Below are positions 21,702 to 33,420 of a stretch of 64,000 nucleotides of DNA, piece by piece (the first letter of the stretch is position 1; each line of letters begins with the position of its first letter). Source of the DNA: Schistocerca nitens. Taxonomy: Eukaryota > Arthropoda > Insecta > Orthoptera > Acrididae. Made by a program: the position numbers and the translations under genes. The notes under the pieces were generated by a model. The model searched no databases and was not told the DNA's origin. It worked only from the letters and a program-made list of their open reading frames with translations. The stretch is taken from assembly GCF_023898315.1 (NCBI RefSeq), contig NC_064622.1:277999503-278063502 (forward strand), given 5' to 3'.

Positions 21702-23200
21702 TCAAGGTATGTGTTGAAAATGGTTTCCAAGTGCCTCAACGCATGCGAGTACGCGCCGTAGCATGTTCTGTCTCACACGTTCACATCGGCCAGGCTGCAT
21801 GCGAACAGTGTTTAAGGCACTATGAATACGCTGCTCCAGTGTCTCCACATCTGGAATGGGCTCTGCGTACACGATACTTTTGAGATGGCTCCATAACCAG
21901 AAATCGCATTAGTTGAAATCCAGCGAACGGGCAGGCCATGCAACTAGTCCCCGTCGCCCGATCCATCGATCAGGGAAGACACGACTGAGATGCGTCCGGA
22001 CGTTGATGGCGAAGTGATCTGGAGCACCATCATGTAGCACCCACATAACCCTTAGAATCATCAGTGGCATTTCTTCCAACAGGGGAGGCAAAGTCATCCG
22101 CAAGAAACGCCTGTAGTTCCGGCCTATTAGGTGAAAGGAAGACTGGTCCCAATATACAGTCGCCAATTATCATGGGCACATTCTGGCTGCACCGATGCTG
22201 ATAATTCGCTGTCATCACACCATGGGAGTTTTGCATACTACCCCGCAGATGACTGTTACGAAAGTTGAAGATACCACTCCGCGTTAAGGTGGCCTCATCT
22301 GCGAATAGGATGTATGACACAAATACCGAAATTGTGATTGCTTGGTGAAGAAATCAGTGACAAAGCTGCTCCCGACGTGGAAAGTCCGTCCCTCTTAAGC
22401 CCTGCACACGCTGTAAGTAATAAGGGTAGTGCCCGACCGGTTAGCCGACGGTCTAACGCACAGCTTTCCGGAGCGGGAAGGAGCGCCTGGTCCCCTGCAC
22501 GAATCCGCCCGGCGGACTTGTGTCGAGGTCCAGTGAGCCGGCCGATCTGTGGATGGTTTTTAGGCGGTTTTCCATTTGCCTCGGCGAATGCGGGCTGGTT
22601 CCCCTTATTCTGCCTCAGCTACACTATGTCGGCGATTGCGGCGCAAACAAGTTCTCCACGTATGCGTGCAAACATAGGGGTTACACTCGTCTGGTGAGAG
22701 ACGTTCCTTGAGGGGTCCATAGGGGGGGCCGAACCGAACAATAATCCTGGGTTCGGTGTGGGGCGGCGGATGGGTGAAGTGGACTGCGGTAGTCGTCGTG
22801 GGGTTGTGGACCACTGCGGTTGCGGCGAGGACGGAGCCTCTCCGTCGTTTCTAGGTCCTCGGTTAATATACAACATACAATAAGGGTAGTAACAATTGTC
22901 ATGGACAATGTTCCACACGGTCGTCTAGCTTACCCTGTACTGGCGAGCCAGCTGCCTGGTATTGACACGGCAGTCGCCTTCCACAGTGTTAATCACATTT
23001 TCCTCCAAGTCTGGTGTCCGGACATTTTGGGTACGTCCTTCACGATTTGCTGCTTGCTAAAACGACCCTGTCTCAGACAAACGGTGAAATATTGTTGCAA
23101 ACATTGAAAGCCGTGGTTGTCGTCGTCGGGGATAGGTCTCCTGATGCAATTGTGCTCCCCGTCACCTGTTGCCATTTGCCTTTCCGTAAGTAAACAACAT
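21702..23200 (-). pseudogene. IS630/DUF4817-type transposase, broken
   Basis: Likely start 23198-23200 (MLFTYGKANGNR then a TGA). The N-terminal DUF4817-like block continues YPRRRQPRLSMFATIFHRLS; the HTH is LEENVINTVEGDCRVNTRQL then TTVWNIVHDNCYYPYY. After the SINE: SYILFADEATLTRSGIFNFR (catalytic D), VPMIIGDCILGPVFL, VMWVLHDGAPDHFAINVR (catalytic D), WIGRRGLVAWPARSLDFN, and the end RRVLACVEALGNHFQHIP with stop at 21702. At least three frameshifts or stops. Dead copy of a cut-and-paste transposase. Confidence 0.85.
22431..22878 (+). mobile_element. SINE F, near full length (448 bp)
   Basis: Exact 12-bp target duplication AATAAGGGTAGT at 22419-22430 and 22879-22890. The head GCCCGACCGGTTAGCCGACG with a B-box-like GCACGAATCCGCC suggests a tRNA-derived start. 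The body includes GATGGTTTTTAGGCGGTTTT, GGTGTGGGGCGGCGG and ends GTTTCTAGGTCCTCGGTTAA. No coding capacity. Confidence 0.85.
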
Positions 23201-23567
23201 GTTGGCAAGCTCTCGATTCGAATGCGGAACTATTGTGCACAAGGCTGTATCACATCTGCTGCAAGGTGAGTCAGCAAGAGAAGTGAATCAGACAACACTA
23301 TCAATTACTATGGCAGGAGAGGGCGCTAGAGCATGACATATATGGAACAATACCACCCTCTAGGAGAAAACCATGCATACTGTAACTGTGGCTGCATAGT
23401 ACAGCGCGTATTAGACAGCAGTCTCTATAATAAAGTATGATTGAATAAATGGTCTCTACTATGGAAACCATGGGTTTCCAGACATAAGTTCATTAGACCT
23501 TTTTTTGTTCCATATTCTCTCATCGATCAATCTCTAGAGTTTGTACACGGTGGAAAAAATCACCCTG

Positions 23568-23930
23568 CGTAAAGGGGCTACGATCTGCTTGGTGCGCAAT
23601 ACGGTGATCTTCCCTTGCGGTGATCCGATGTGGACGATAGGAACCTTGAGGACGAGTATCTTGCTCTCACGTCCCCATACAGTCCAATATTGGACCACCG
23701 TCACATCTGAATGCCCCACAAATCTGGATACTGCACAATTCGACCAGCTGGACCAGTGAAGACTTACAATGAGGCCCATTCCAAACTCTGCCAGATACCG
23801 ATTATGGTGTCTCATACGAGTGCGTAGTATCTCCGAGTCTCCACTCAACATCCGGTACTTATCATGCCCACCATATACCTTAATAGGCCTGTTAACAACA
23901 CTAAACACGAGCAACACTAATGCACTCTGA
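23568..23930 (-). pseudogene. Tc1-C transposase, N-terminal HTH segment
   Basis: Minus strand: SSWSNCAVSRFVGHSDVTVV, QYWTVWGRES, then a basic segment ending with APLRR. W-S-N-C-x-V-S-R-x-V fits the paired-type HTH of Tc1 transposases. Small frameshifts separate the parts. Confidence 0.65.
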
Positions 23931-24048
23931 TGGCCAATCTACCCCAAACAGAAAAGTACAGTTCAAATCATTCACATACTCACATATGAGGTATGTGCAA
24001 AAAGTACCAGAACTTCGTCTACAAATTTTTTCTAGGCTTACCTTTTAC

Positions 24049-25061
24049 TTATTGTGCGTGGTCTCCTTCGAAATACTCTCCTCCACAGTTGATACACCGC
24101 TCCCACCTGCCGTTTCCACTTCCGGAAGCAGTCTTCGTATGCCTTTTGCCGTCTGCGAATTTTCTTTTATCTTGTCCGTCGTTACAAATCTTCACCCTTT
24201 CAACGGGGCTGCCAACATTGGAAATAAAAAGAAAGTCTGGACAGTACAGAGGATGAGGCAGCACAGTGATTTCGTTTTTTTGAGCAACTGTCACGCACCA
24301 ATAGAGATGAATGTGCAGGAGTGTTAACGTCAAGCAAGAGCCATGAAATGTCTCGCCACATTTCTGGCCGTGTGCTTCATACATTTCCTCAAAGGCGTCG
24401 CAACACGCCCCGACAGTACCGCCGAATAACAGTTCGTCACTGTGACACGGATTCATCATGAACTAATCCTTCGAAGTCAAAGTAAACTATCAGTGTGGCT
24501 TTGACATTTGACCTGACCTGACGAGTTTTTTTGGTCTTGGAGAACCTTCCCCGATGCATTGTGAAGACTGAACCTTTCTCTCAACATCATAACCGTAGAC
24601 CCACGTTTCATCACCGGTTATGATTCTCTTAAGGAACATCTCGTTCTCATTTGCGCGATCCAAAAGCTCTTCACAGTTTGCGAGGCGCAGCTCTTTCTGA
24701 TATTGACTCATGTGCCGTGGGGAGAACTTTGCGGCAACACTATGCATTTCAAGATGCTGTATCAGGATTTCATGGCATTATCCACGTGAAATGTTAACAT
24801 TTTTCTGAAATCTCTCGGACCGTCAATTTCCTATTGGTACGCACAATTTCGTTGACGTCCCTGACATGAGCGTCGTCCGTAGATGTCGAGGGCCATATTT
24901 AACTTCCCCTCGGCCATTTTTAAAACTTGTGAACCATTCGTAACACCGAATACGGATTAAACATTCATCACCGTAGGCTTCCTGCATCATTTGGTGTGGC
25001 TCTGTGCAGGTTTTCGTCAGTTTTACACAAAATTTAATGTAGAGCGTTGCTCCTCTGCCAT
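24049..25061 (-). pseudogene. mariner transposase (SETMAR-type), frameshifted
   Basis: Start Met 25059-25061 (MAEEQRST). The HTH region reads IKFCVKLTKTCTEPHQMMQE, CYEWFTSFKNGRGEV. First catalytic block FLKRIITGDETWVYGYDVER (about 24600). The C-terminus has VLPHPLYCPDFLF (D34D block, damaged) and RRWERC-like GRWERCINCGGEYFEGDHAQ ending at a stop at 24049. Several frameshifts. Inactive. Confidence 0.87.
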
Positions 25062-25093
25062 TTCGAAGTTTGGATACTGTGCGGTGCAACGTT

Positions 25094-26265
25094 CTACTCA
25101 CAAGCTAACCTCCCCATCGCACCCCCCTCAGATTTAGTTATAAATTGACACAGTGGATAGGCCTTGAAAAACTGAACACAGATCAATCGAGAAAACAGGA
25201 AGAAGTTGTGTGGAACTATGAAAAAATAAGCAAAATATACAAACTGAGTAGTCCATGTGCAAGATAGGTAACATAAAGGAGAATATTAGCCGATGAGCGC
25301 CATGGTCTCGTGGTTCGAGTGAGCAACTGCGGAACGAAAGGTCCTTGGTTCGAGTCCTCCCTCGAGTGAAAATTTTACTTTCTTTATTTTCGCAAAGTTA
25401 CGATCTGTCCGTTCATTCATTGACGTCTCTGTTCACTGTAATAAGTTTAGTGTCTGTGTTTTGCGACCGCACCGCAAAACCGTGCGATTAGTAGACGAAA
25501 GGATGTTCCTCTCCAATAGGAACCGAAAACATTTGATCGCAAGGTCATAGGTCAACCGATTCCTCCGCAGGAAAACACGTCTGATATATTCTTTACGACA
25601 CTGGTGACGGCATGTGCGTCACATGACAGGAATATGTTGTCGACCCACCTAACTTGTACACTTGGCGAATGGGTAAAAAGATTCTTCTACCTTGCCCGAT
25701 TTAGGTTTTCTTGTGGATGTGATAATCACTCCAAAAAAAGTGATGAAAACATAAGAGTTTGTCACATAAACTGCATCAAATGAATGCAACAGTTTCAGAG
25801 TCGCACAGTTTTCCCTGTGCTCTGTCAAAACATATGTTTTTTACGTTTTCAAATGTTTCCGTGCGTAGACCGTCAAATTCTGTATATGTCCAAGCAAATC
25901 TGAACATGTCCTGGAATTTTGGAGAGCGAAGTTGATTATGTGTGAGTGCCTGAACTTTGATAATTATCTGAAAATAAAAAATTAAAACTTTCACCCGAGA
26001 GAAGATTTGAACCAAAGACCTGTCATTCCACAGCTGCTCACGCTAACCACGGGACCACGGCGCTCGTAAGCCAACGCTCTCCTTGATGTTGCCTACCTTG
26101 CACATGGACTACTCAGTTTGTATATTTTGCTTATTTTTTTCATAGTTCCACACAACTTCTTCCTGTTTTCTCGATTGATCTGTGTTCAGTTTTTCAAGGC
26201 CTATCCCTGTGCCAACTTATAACTAAATCTGAGGGGGGTGCGATGGGGAGGTTCCCTTGTCAGTA
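25094..26265. mobile_element. Element Z copy 2 (inverted relative to copy 1)
   Basis: Same ~290-bp arms and core as 19656-20827, in the opposite orientation, inserted in the 5' non-coding part of mariner M4. Tips TACTCACAAGCTAACCTCC and GGAGGTTCCCTTGTCAGTA. tRNA-like stretches: TGGTCTCGTGGTTCGAGTGAGC with GGTTCGAGTCCTCC at about 25305-25365, and a mirrored version at about 25995-26065. Confidence 0.87.
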
Positions 26266-26420
26266 CAGCACTGGACAACAACTAACAGACATATAACAAT
26301 GAAACTTCCGGCGATTATACATAAAAGCAGACGTGTACAGGGATGCCAACCGCTTTTCGGTCCATCACACCACTGGCGCGAAATTACGAATGTCCCGGAA
26401 TTTTTTGAACATACCTCGTA

Positions 26421-26714
26421 TGGTGTGTACGTGCACGAGGCTATACTCACTTCCGACCACGTCTTATGGGTGCCTCTCCTTGGTTGTCAGGTGTTATAAT
26501 TGTATAATTTAAAGTTGTAATTGTAAAGTTGTAATTGTATAATTTAAAGTTTATTTCCTGTTTCTCCACTCTGAAGAGTTTTACCCGAAGCCATTTTTGC
26601 TGGTTACTTTGTGGATATCCAACAGGATTTTCTCGGATGTTCTTTTGTTTTTAACTATTATAGATTTTAATTTTCAGTGCGACGTAACGTTATTGATGAA
26701 TGAATAGAAATATC
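26421..26714. other. Short AT-rich spacer with an imperfect tandem repeat
   Basis: Contains repeats of TTGTAATTGTATAATTTAAAG around 26494-26553. No gene recognised. Confidence 0.5.
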
Positions 26715-27401
26715 GGGTGGTTATAATTAAATTTTCTCTATTTAACACGTCATAACATGGAAACTAATTACCGTACAAGTATCAAACTTGGTAGCATTAA
26801 TGTCCGGAGTATAGGATGCATGAGTTCTATGCGTTACAGCGCCACCGTCCAGTTCCAACCATTGCCATCGGTGTCGTGATCAGGCATCGTGATTCGTAGT
26901 CTCACAAACCTGACCAGACGCAGTGCACTTGTTGACGTGTCAACATGAGCTTGGACAAAAGGAGAAGGACATTATTGATGAAGTTCTGTTATCAAAAAAA
27001 CAGTAACGCTGCAGTTGCACTTCGAGAATATCGCCAGCTGAAACGATTACGGAAGCGTCCTCTTTCTCCACTTGCTGTGCGGAGCGTGATGAAGAAGTTC
27101 GAATCAACTGGAGAACTGGGCGTCGCTCCGGGAAGAGGCCGACGACCGGTTGCACTACAGGTGGTGAATGAAATTGCTGTTGCTATGGCAGACAACGCTG
27201 CTCGCAATTCCCGATCGTCAGCCGGGCCGCGTGCTCTGCCACGACAGTTGAACATGCCGTGGTCCACTGAACTGAAGGTGTTACGAACCATTCTCAAATG
27301 GTATCCGTACAAGGTCCGTATCGTACAGCAGCTTGCACCACAGGACGCACAACGACATGTTGACCTCGCTCTCCATTTTCTCGTAAGGATAGGAGTTGAC
27401 G
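26715..27401 (+). mobile_element. 5' part of an IS630/DUF4817-type transposon
   Basis: Begins with a terminal-repeat-like GGGTGGTTATAATTAAATTT and carries the N-terminal half of a transposase, then stops abruptly where the gypsy LTR starts at 27402. The missing right half is not directly on the other side of the gypsy element. Confidence 0.7.
26945..27401 (+). pseudogene. IS630/DUF4817-type transposase, N-terminal half
   Basis: Starts MSLDKRRRTLLMKFCYQKN. The DUF4817-like block NSNAAVALREYRQLKRLRK, then SVMKKFESTGELGV, GRGRRPV, a second HTH around LPRQLNMPWSTELKVLRTIL, and KWYPYKVRIVQQLAPQDAQR before the truncation at HFLVRIGVDD. The frame is open throughout, but the catalytic DDE domain is absent. 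Confidence 0.8.
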
Positions 27402-27983
27402 ATAAAAAAAATTCAGTAACCTGGTAAATTTTATGACGACAGCCACGCTGCGCCTCGGCCCTGTATTCTGAATTTTAAAAAAAGGCAAAAATTCTTATCT
27501 CAATAAAAACTGCAAATATATCTGCTCTTACATAAAAATTTTCGGCACAGCTCCATGCAATGCCGGCCTTTGCTTTGTGACTCGTGAAAGGAATTAATTA
27601 TTCATTGGATAAAATCTTTAAATTGAAATGAATGCTTTTTTTTAAATTACTTTATATTATGAAAATAATTATTGCGCCATTTTTTTGAAAGAAATTAAAT
27701 GACAATTAATATACATTACTAGATATGCGCAAGGCTGCTTCTTTACCTTCTACAACAATACTCATCCTCCAGAGTCCTGACCAGAGTCCCGAGCAGAGCA
27801 GACAGCCGACACACGCCGACTACCGCCGACTCACGCAGACTTCTCAAGACTACTGTCGACACGCGCAGACAAACGCAGACTAGCGATAAGCAACAACTAA
27901 CGACATACTGCTCTCTGGTCAGAGACTCTCCTATGCCTTGCCTATTGCAGGCAGCGCATATAGCACATACCTCACCTCTTACA
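27402..27983 (-). repeat. gypsy 3' LTR
   Basis: 582 bp. In element orientation it starts TGTAAGAGGTGAGG at 27983 and ends around GGTTACTGAATTTTTTTTAT at 27402. Identical to 40087-40667 except for a small percentage of changes. The 5' terminal TG is intact here; the 3' end is not a clear CA. Confidence 0.92.
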
Positions 27984-27986
27984 TAA

Positions 27987-27995
27987 CCCTCCACT
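27987..27995 (-). promoter_or_regulatory. Candidate polypurine tract of the gypsy element
   Basis: AGTGGAGGG on the minus strand, three bases before the TG start of the 3' LTR. Right place for plus-strand DNA priming. Confidence 0.55.
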
Positions 27996-28291
27996 GGGGG
28001 GGCAAAAATTTGGCAGCGATGGTGAGTCAATTGGACTTGCCATGAGCAACAAATTTTTCCTAATTAACTAAGTTTACAACCACAGAAAATATACATATAT
28101 ATAAGTGCAAAACATAAAATATAGTGCACATGCACTCAGTACAGAACATATCAAGCAAAGACAAATGTGTACACAATGAGTACAAAATATATTAACAATT
28201 GACAAAAAGTGCACACGCACTGTAGTACAGAACATATCAGGAAATCACAAAATGTATAGGCAATGAATACAAATCAAATTAACAAATGACA

Positions 28292-28500
28292 TAAAGTGCA
28301 CACACACTGTAGAAGTCTTTAGCATTTTTACATAACATATCATGGAGTGAAATAAAGTGCGCACGCACTGTATAAGTCTTTAGCATATTTACATAACATG
28401 TCATGGAGTGAAATAAAGTGCACACGCACTGTATAACTCTTTAGCATATTTACATAACATATCATGGAGTGAAATAAAGTGCACACGCACTGTATATGTC
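28292..28500. repeat. 61-bp tandem repeat
   Basis: Units begin TAAAGTGCRCACGCACTGTA at 28292, 28353, 28414 and 28475, giving an exact 61-bp period, followed by CTTTAGCATATTTACATAAC. Confidence 0.93.
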
Positions 28501-30021
28501 ATTATCATTTTACAAGAACTAGGAAAGGAATGGGAAGGATTGCATCATGGTTGTAGCACATTAGGTTGCACGCAGCTGCACTACAGAAGCACAACACCAA
28601 GTGAGACAATCTGAAGTTCTTTTCCCTGAAGTATTAATCAGTGTAGTCAAGACACTGAAATGTCGTATTAATATTCCATGTTATCATTTTGGTAGTACAT
28701 TAGGTACACCAAACAGTGGGACCATAATAACATCTCCATCGCTTAAGGTGGTGGACAGCATGTCGTGTCAACACCACGTTCTTGTAAGGTACACCAATGT
28801 AGAATTAGTGCAAAAACCAAATATAGTGCTCCATGAGCATGGGGATAGACAGGACAAACGGATATTACAGTAATTTCTGGTAATTAGGTTAGAAGGTGAA
28901 GGACATTAAATCTTATGCCAGTCATCATTGATAATTACACTAGTCTATTAACTGATTTTAAGTAATTCGTGGCACTCATCACCCAGTTACTGAACATTTC
29001 TGTACCATGTATGAAGTATTACAGAATAATGTTCATAAGTTATCTGTTTACAGAGAACATTGGCACTCATTGGCCAGTTACAAATCATCAGAAGTCATCA
29101 TTCAAACAGGAGCTAATTCATATATATGGCATGAAAGTGACATAATATAAATTTAAAGTATAAGAAACAGTGGCATTCGTTGCTCAGCAAGTATTGAATA
29201 TTACAAAACATTTTTCATCATTCAAATGACATATGACATATTAAAAATAATTATTGGCACTCATTGGCCAGTTACAAAGTATTCATATAGTTTTACAAAA
29301 CATTATTCAGTATTATTCAGAAGTCATCATTCAAAACAAGAGTTAATTATTGGCATAGCATTTATGCATAAGTCATCATTCAGTATTACTCAGAACTCAT
29401 CATTCAAGTGACATAGGACATATTTAAAATGTAACACACTGTCACTATTACTCAAGGTCTGTAGTCGACTAATACATAGACATAATGGATTCAATACAAC
29501 AGAGAAATTTGTATTATATTTAGAACTAGAAATATATCTTAAACTGGTAGCATTATTTGGTTGTATACTGGTAATAGTTGGGACTGGTAATATTTTTATT
29601 TATTTATTTAATTTTTTTTTTTTTGCTAGCAATGCATTGTGTTGGGATCGATAATTAAATGCTGGGGCATGAAAATATTTGCTTTTGACTTATTGCTGGA
29701 AATAAGGATTAATAACGTCATTCGTCATGAGTCAGCTGTAGCAAGGTTGTGAAACAAAGGCAGTATATGTGATCACATTTATAAATATAGACACAACTGG
29801 GTACAAAAAAAATGCAAGTACTGGAACAGGTTTAATAAGTAACAGGTTTAGTACGTATAATGAAAAGCTTCTCCTGGAAAAAAATACAAAATGGATTATT
29901 GAGCTGAAATGAGAAATGCATGTTATGCTGAAAAGTAGTGAACTTCGAATTAACAGGTAATGAAACGTGTACTCAATATCTGTGTACTGTAGCTGTCTTT
30001 CCCAAAACATTCAGTCATTAT

Positions 30022-30138
30022 ACTATGCGACATAAGACATATTGTCAAAAGGAACTGCAACAAATACTTAAATAACCACGTAGCATCTCTTAACTAATAG
30101 TAAATATATAAACTTCATCATTATTTTCATCTGCAAAG
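30022..30138 (+). repeat. Left copy of a 117-bp target duplication of RTE-1
   Basis: Begins ACTATGCGACATAAGAC and ends CATCTGCAAAG. Identical to 33421-33537 except one base (T/C in CATAYTGTC). Confidence 0.95.
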
Positions 30139-33100
30139 TTGAACCATGGACCTTGCCGTTGGTGGGGAGGCTTGCGTGCCTCAGCGATACAGATAGCCGT
30201 ACCGTAGGTACAACCACAACGGAGGGGTATCTGTTGAGAGGCCAGACAAACGTGTGGTTCCTGAAGAGGGGCAGCAGCCTTTTCAGTAGTTGCAAGGGCA
30301 ACAGTCTGGATGATTGACTGATCTGGCCTTGTAACAATAACCAAAACGGGCTTGCTGTGCTGGTACTGCGAACGGCTGAAAGCAAGGGGAAACTACGGCC
30401 GTAATTTTTCCCGAGGGCATGCAGCTTTACTGTATGATTAAATGATGATGGCGTCCTCTTGGGTAAAATATTCCGGAGGTAAAATAGTCCCCCATTCGGA
30501 TCTCTAGGCGGGGACTACTCAAGAGGATGTCGTTATCAGGAGAAAGAAAACTGGCGTTCTACGGATCGAAGCGTGGAATGTCAGGTCCCTTAATCGGGCA
30601 GGTAGGTTAGAAAATTTAAAAAGGGAAATGGATAGGTTAAAGTTAGATATAGTGGGAATTAGTGAAGTTCGGTGGCAGGAGGAACAAGACTTCTGGTCAG
30701 GTGACTACAGGGTTATAAACACAAAGTCAAATAGGGGTAATGCAGGAGTAGGTTTAGTAATGAATAGGAAAATAGGAACGCGGTTAAGCTACTACAAACA
30801 GCTTAGTGAACGCATTATTGTGGCCAAGATAGATACGAAGCCCACACCTACTACAGTAGTACAAGTTTATATGCCAACTAGCTCTGCAGATGACGAAGAA
30901 ATTGAAGAAATGTATGATGAAATAAAAGAAATTATTCAGATAGTGAAGGGAGACGAAAATTTAATAGTCATGGGTGACTGGAATTCGAGTGTAGGAAAAG
31001 GGAGAGAAGGAAACGTAGTAGGTGAATATGGATTGGGGCTAAGAAATGAAAGAGGAAGCCGCCTGGTCGAATTTTGCACAGAGCACAACTTAATCATAGC
31101 TAACACTTGGTTTAAGAATCATGATAGAAGGTTGTATACATGGAAGAACCCTGGAGATACTAAAAGGTATCAGATAGATTATATAATGGTAAGACAAAGA
31201 TTTAGGAACCAGGTTTTAAATTGTAAGACATTTCCAGGGGCAAATGTGGACTCTGACCACAATGTATTGGTTATGACCTGTAGATTAAAACTGAAGAAAC
31301 TGCAAAAAGTTGGGAATTTAAGGAGATGGGACCTGGATAAACTGAAAGAACCAGAGGTTATACAGAGTTTCAGGGAGAGCATAAGGGAACAATTGACAGG
31401 AATGGGGGAAAGAAATACATTAGAAGAAGAATGGGTAGCTTTGAGGGATGAAGTAGTGAAGGCAGCAGAGGATCAAGTAGGTAAAAAGACGAGGGCTAGT
31501 AGAAATCCTTGGGTAACAGAAGAAATATTGAATTTAATTGATGAAAGGAGAAAATATAAAAATGCAGTAAATGAAGCAGGCAAAAAGGAATACAAACGTC
31601 TCAAAAATGAGATTGACAGGAAGTGCAAAATGGCTAAGCAGGGATGGCTAGAGGACAAATGTAAGGATGTAGAGGCTTATCTCACTAGGTGTAAGATAGA
31701 TACCGCCTACAGGAAAATTAAAGAGACCTTTGGAGATAAGAGAACCACTTGTATGAACATCAAGAGCTCAGATGGAAACCCAGTTCTAAGCAAAGAAGGG
31801 AAAGCTGAAAGGTGGAAGGAGTATATAGAGGGTCTATACAAGGGCGATGTACTTGAGGATAATATTATGGAAATGGAAGAGGATGTAGATGAAGATGAAA
31901 TGGGAGATACGATACTGCGTGAAGAGTTTGACAGAGCACTGAAAGACCTGAGTCGAAACAAGGCCCCCGGAGTAGACAACATTCCATTGGAACTACTGAC
32001 GGCCTTGGGAGAGCCAGTCCTGACAAAACTCTACCATCTGGTGAGCAAGATGTATGAAACAGGCGAAATACCCTCAGACTTCAAGAAGAATATAATAATT
32101 CCAATCCCAAAGAAAGCAGGTGTTGACAGATGTGAGAATTACCGAACAATCAGTTTAATAAGCCACAGCTGCAAAATACTAACACGAATTCTTTACAGAC
32201 GAATGGAAAAACTGGTAGAAGCCGACCTCGGGGAAGATCAGTTTGGATTCCGTAGAAATACTGGAACACGTGAGGCAATACTGACCTTACGACTTATCTT
32301 AGAAGAAAGATTAAGGAAAGGCAAACCTACGTTTCTAGCATTTGTAGACTTAGAGAAAGCTTTTGACAATGTTGACTGGAATACTCTCTTTCAAATTCTA
32401 AAGGTGGCAGGGGTAAAATACAGGGAGCGAAAGGCTATTTACAATTTGTACAGAAAGCAGATGGCAGTTATAAGTCGAGGGACATCAAAGGGAAGCAGTG
32501 GTTGGGAAGGGAGTAAGACAGGGTTGTAGCCTCTCCCCGATGTTATTCAATCTCTATATTGAGCAAGCAGTAAAGGAAACAAAAGAAAAATTCGGAGTAG
32601 GTATTAAAATCCATGGAGAAGAAATAAAAACTTTGAGGTTCGCCGATGACATTGTAATTCTGTCAGAGAGAGCAAAGGACTTGGAAGAGCAGTTGAACGG
32701 AATGGATGGTGTCTTGAAGGGAGGATATAAGATGAACATCAACAAAAGCAAAACGAGGATAATGGAATGTAGTCGAATTAAGTCGGGTGATGTTGAGGGT
32801 ATTAGATTAGGAAATGAGACACTTAAAGTAGTAAAGGAGTTTTGCTATTTGTGGAGCAAAATAACTGATGATGGTCGAAGTAGAGAGGATATAAAATGTA
32901 GACTGGCAATGGCAAGGAAAGCGTTTCTGAAGAAGAGAAATTTGTTAACATCGAGTATAGATTTAAGTGTCAGGAAGTCTTTTCTGAAAGAATTTGTATG
33001 GAGTGTAGCCATGTATGGAAGTGAAAGATGGACGATAAATAGTTTGGACAAGAAGAGAATATAAGCTTTCGAAATGTGGTGCTACAGAAGAGTGCTGAAG

Positions 33101-33420
33101 ATTAGATGGGTAGATTACATAACTAATGAGGAGGTATTGAATAGGATTGGGGAGAAGAGGAGTTTGTGGCACAACTTGACCAGAAGAAGGGATCGGTTGG
33201 TAGGACATGTTCTGAGGCATCAAGGGATCACCAATTTAGTATTGGAGGGCAGCGTGGAGGGTAAAAATCGTAGGGGGAGACCAAGAGATGCATACACTAA
33301 GCAGATTCAGAAGGATGTAGGTTGCAGTAGGTACTGGGAGATGAAGAAGCTTGCACAGGATAGAGTAGCATGGAGAGCTGCATCCAACCAGTCTCAGGAC
33401 TGAAGACCACAACAACAACA
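30139..33420 (+). mobile_element. RTE-type LINE (RTE-1), near full length (3.28 kb)
   Basis: Bounded exactly by the 117-bp duplication. Starts TTGAACCATGGACC and ends in a (CAA)n tail at 33403-33420. Its ~350-bp leader also begins the older copy at 48582, so this is probably the true 5' end. One ORF combining AP endonuclease and RT, small size and trinucleotide tail fit the RTE clade (BovB-like). Inserted in the gypsy 3' region. Four other copies or fragments lie in the window (1, 9430, 48582, 59962). Confidence 0.93.
30508..33403 (+). pseudogene. RTE endonuclease-reverse transcriptase, lightly damaged
   Basis: Open from after a TAG at 30505; the conserved WNVRSL start of the endonuclease lies upstream of the first Met (30628), so the true start is unclear or lost. 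Endonuclease residues: SEVRW (E13 from that Met), MGDWNSS (D117, N119), DSDHN (D210, H211). RT: KAPGVDNIP, IPKKAGVDRCENYRTISLIS, EDQFGFRRNTGT, motif A FLAFVDLEKAFDNVDW; after a frameshift at about 32475 (AG lost relative to the 1-483 copy), VRQGCSLSPMLFNLYIE and LRFADDIVIL (32640). A TAA at 33061-33063 interrupts the C-terminus, which continues AFEMWCYRR to ARDAYT-like sequence and stop at 33403. It nicks DNA and copies RTE RNA in intact relatives; two lesions make this copy non-autonomous. Confidence 0.93.

Larger units (their letters stand above)
21521..23567 (-). mobile_element. IS630/DUF4817-type transposon with ~50-bp TIRs, inserted in Tc1-C
   Basis: TIRs: CAGGGTGATTTTTTCCACCG at 21521 and its reverse complement ending 23567, both continuing through GTGTACAAACT and GATCGATGAGAG-like sequence. 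TA at 21519-21520; the right flank reads CGTA. Without the SINE F at 22431-22878 the element is about 1.6 kb. Confidence 0.9.
17040..23985 (-). mobile_element. Tc1-type transposon (Tc1-C) split by a LINE and an IS630-type element
   Basis: Three collinear pieces of one transposon on the minus strand: 23568-23985 (N-terminus), 21286-21520 (middle) and 17040-17693 (C-terminus). They reassemble in order once the LINE (17694-21285) and the DUF4817-type element (21521-23567) are removed. The outer right end is not clearly visible; the left end starts near ATCACCTGACAAAAAAAG. Confidence 0.8.
23987..26418 (-). mobile_element. mariner element (M4) carrying element Z
   Basis: TIRs TGAGGTATGTGCAAAAAGTA (23987) and the reverse complement of the right end (CGAGGTATGTTCAAAAAATT, ending 26418), each next to TA (23985-23986, 26419-26420). 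Removing element Z leaves about 1.26 kb, the normal mariner length. Confidence 0.9.
27984..30021 (-). other. gypsy 3' non-coding region, part 1
   Basis: No ORF on either strand with a recognisable domain. It holds a 61-bp tandem repeat (28292-28500) with degenerate upstream units from about 28080, and dispersed repeats of GGCACTCATTGGCCAGTTAC (about 29052, 29252) about 200 bp apart. No envelope gene is seen. Confidence 0.7.

Noticed and set aside
22338..22697. 119-codon plus frame
   Set aside because: Spans the junction between the IS630-type element and SINE F, so it cannot be an ancestral gene.
28292..28500. 61-bp direct repeats considered as a CRISPR-like array
   Set aside because: Head-to-tail tandem units with no unique spacers, inside a eukaryotic retrotransposon.
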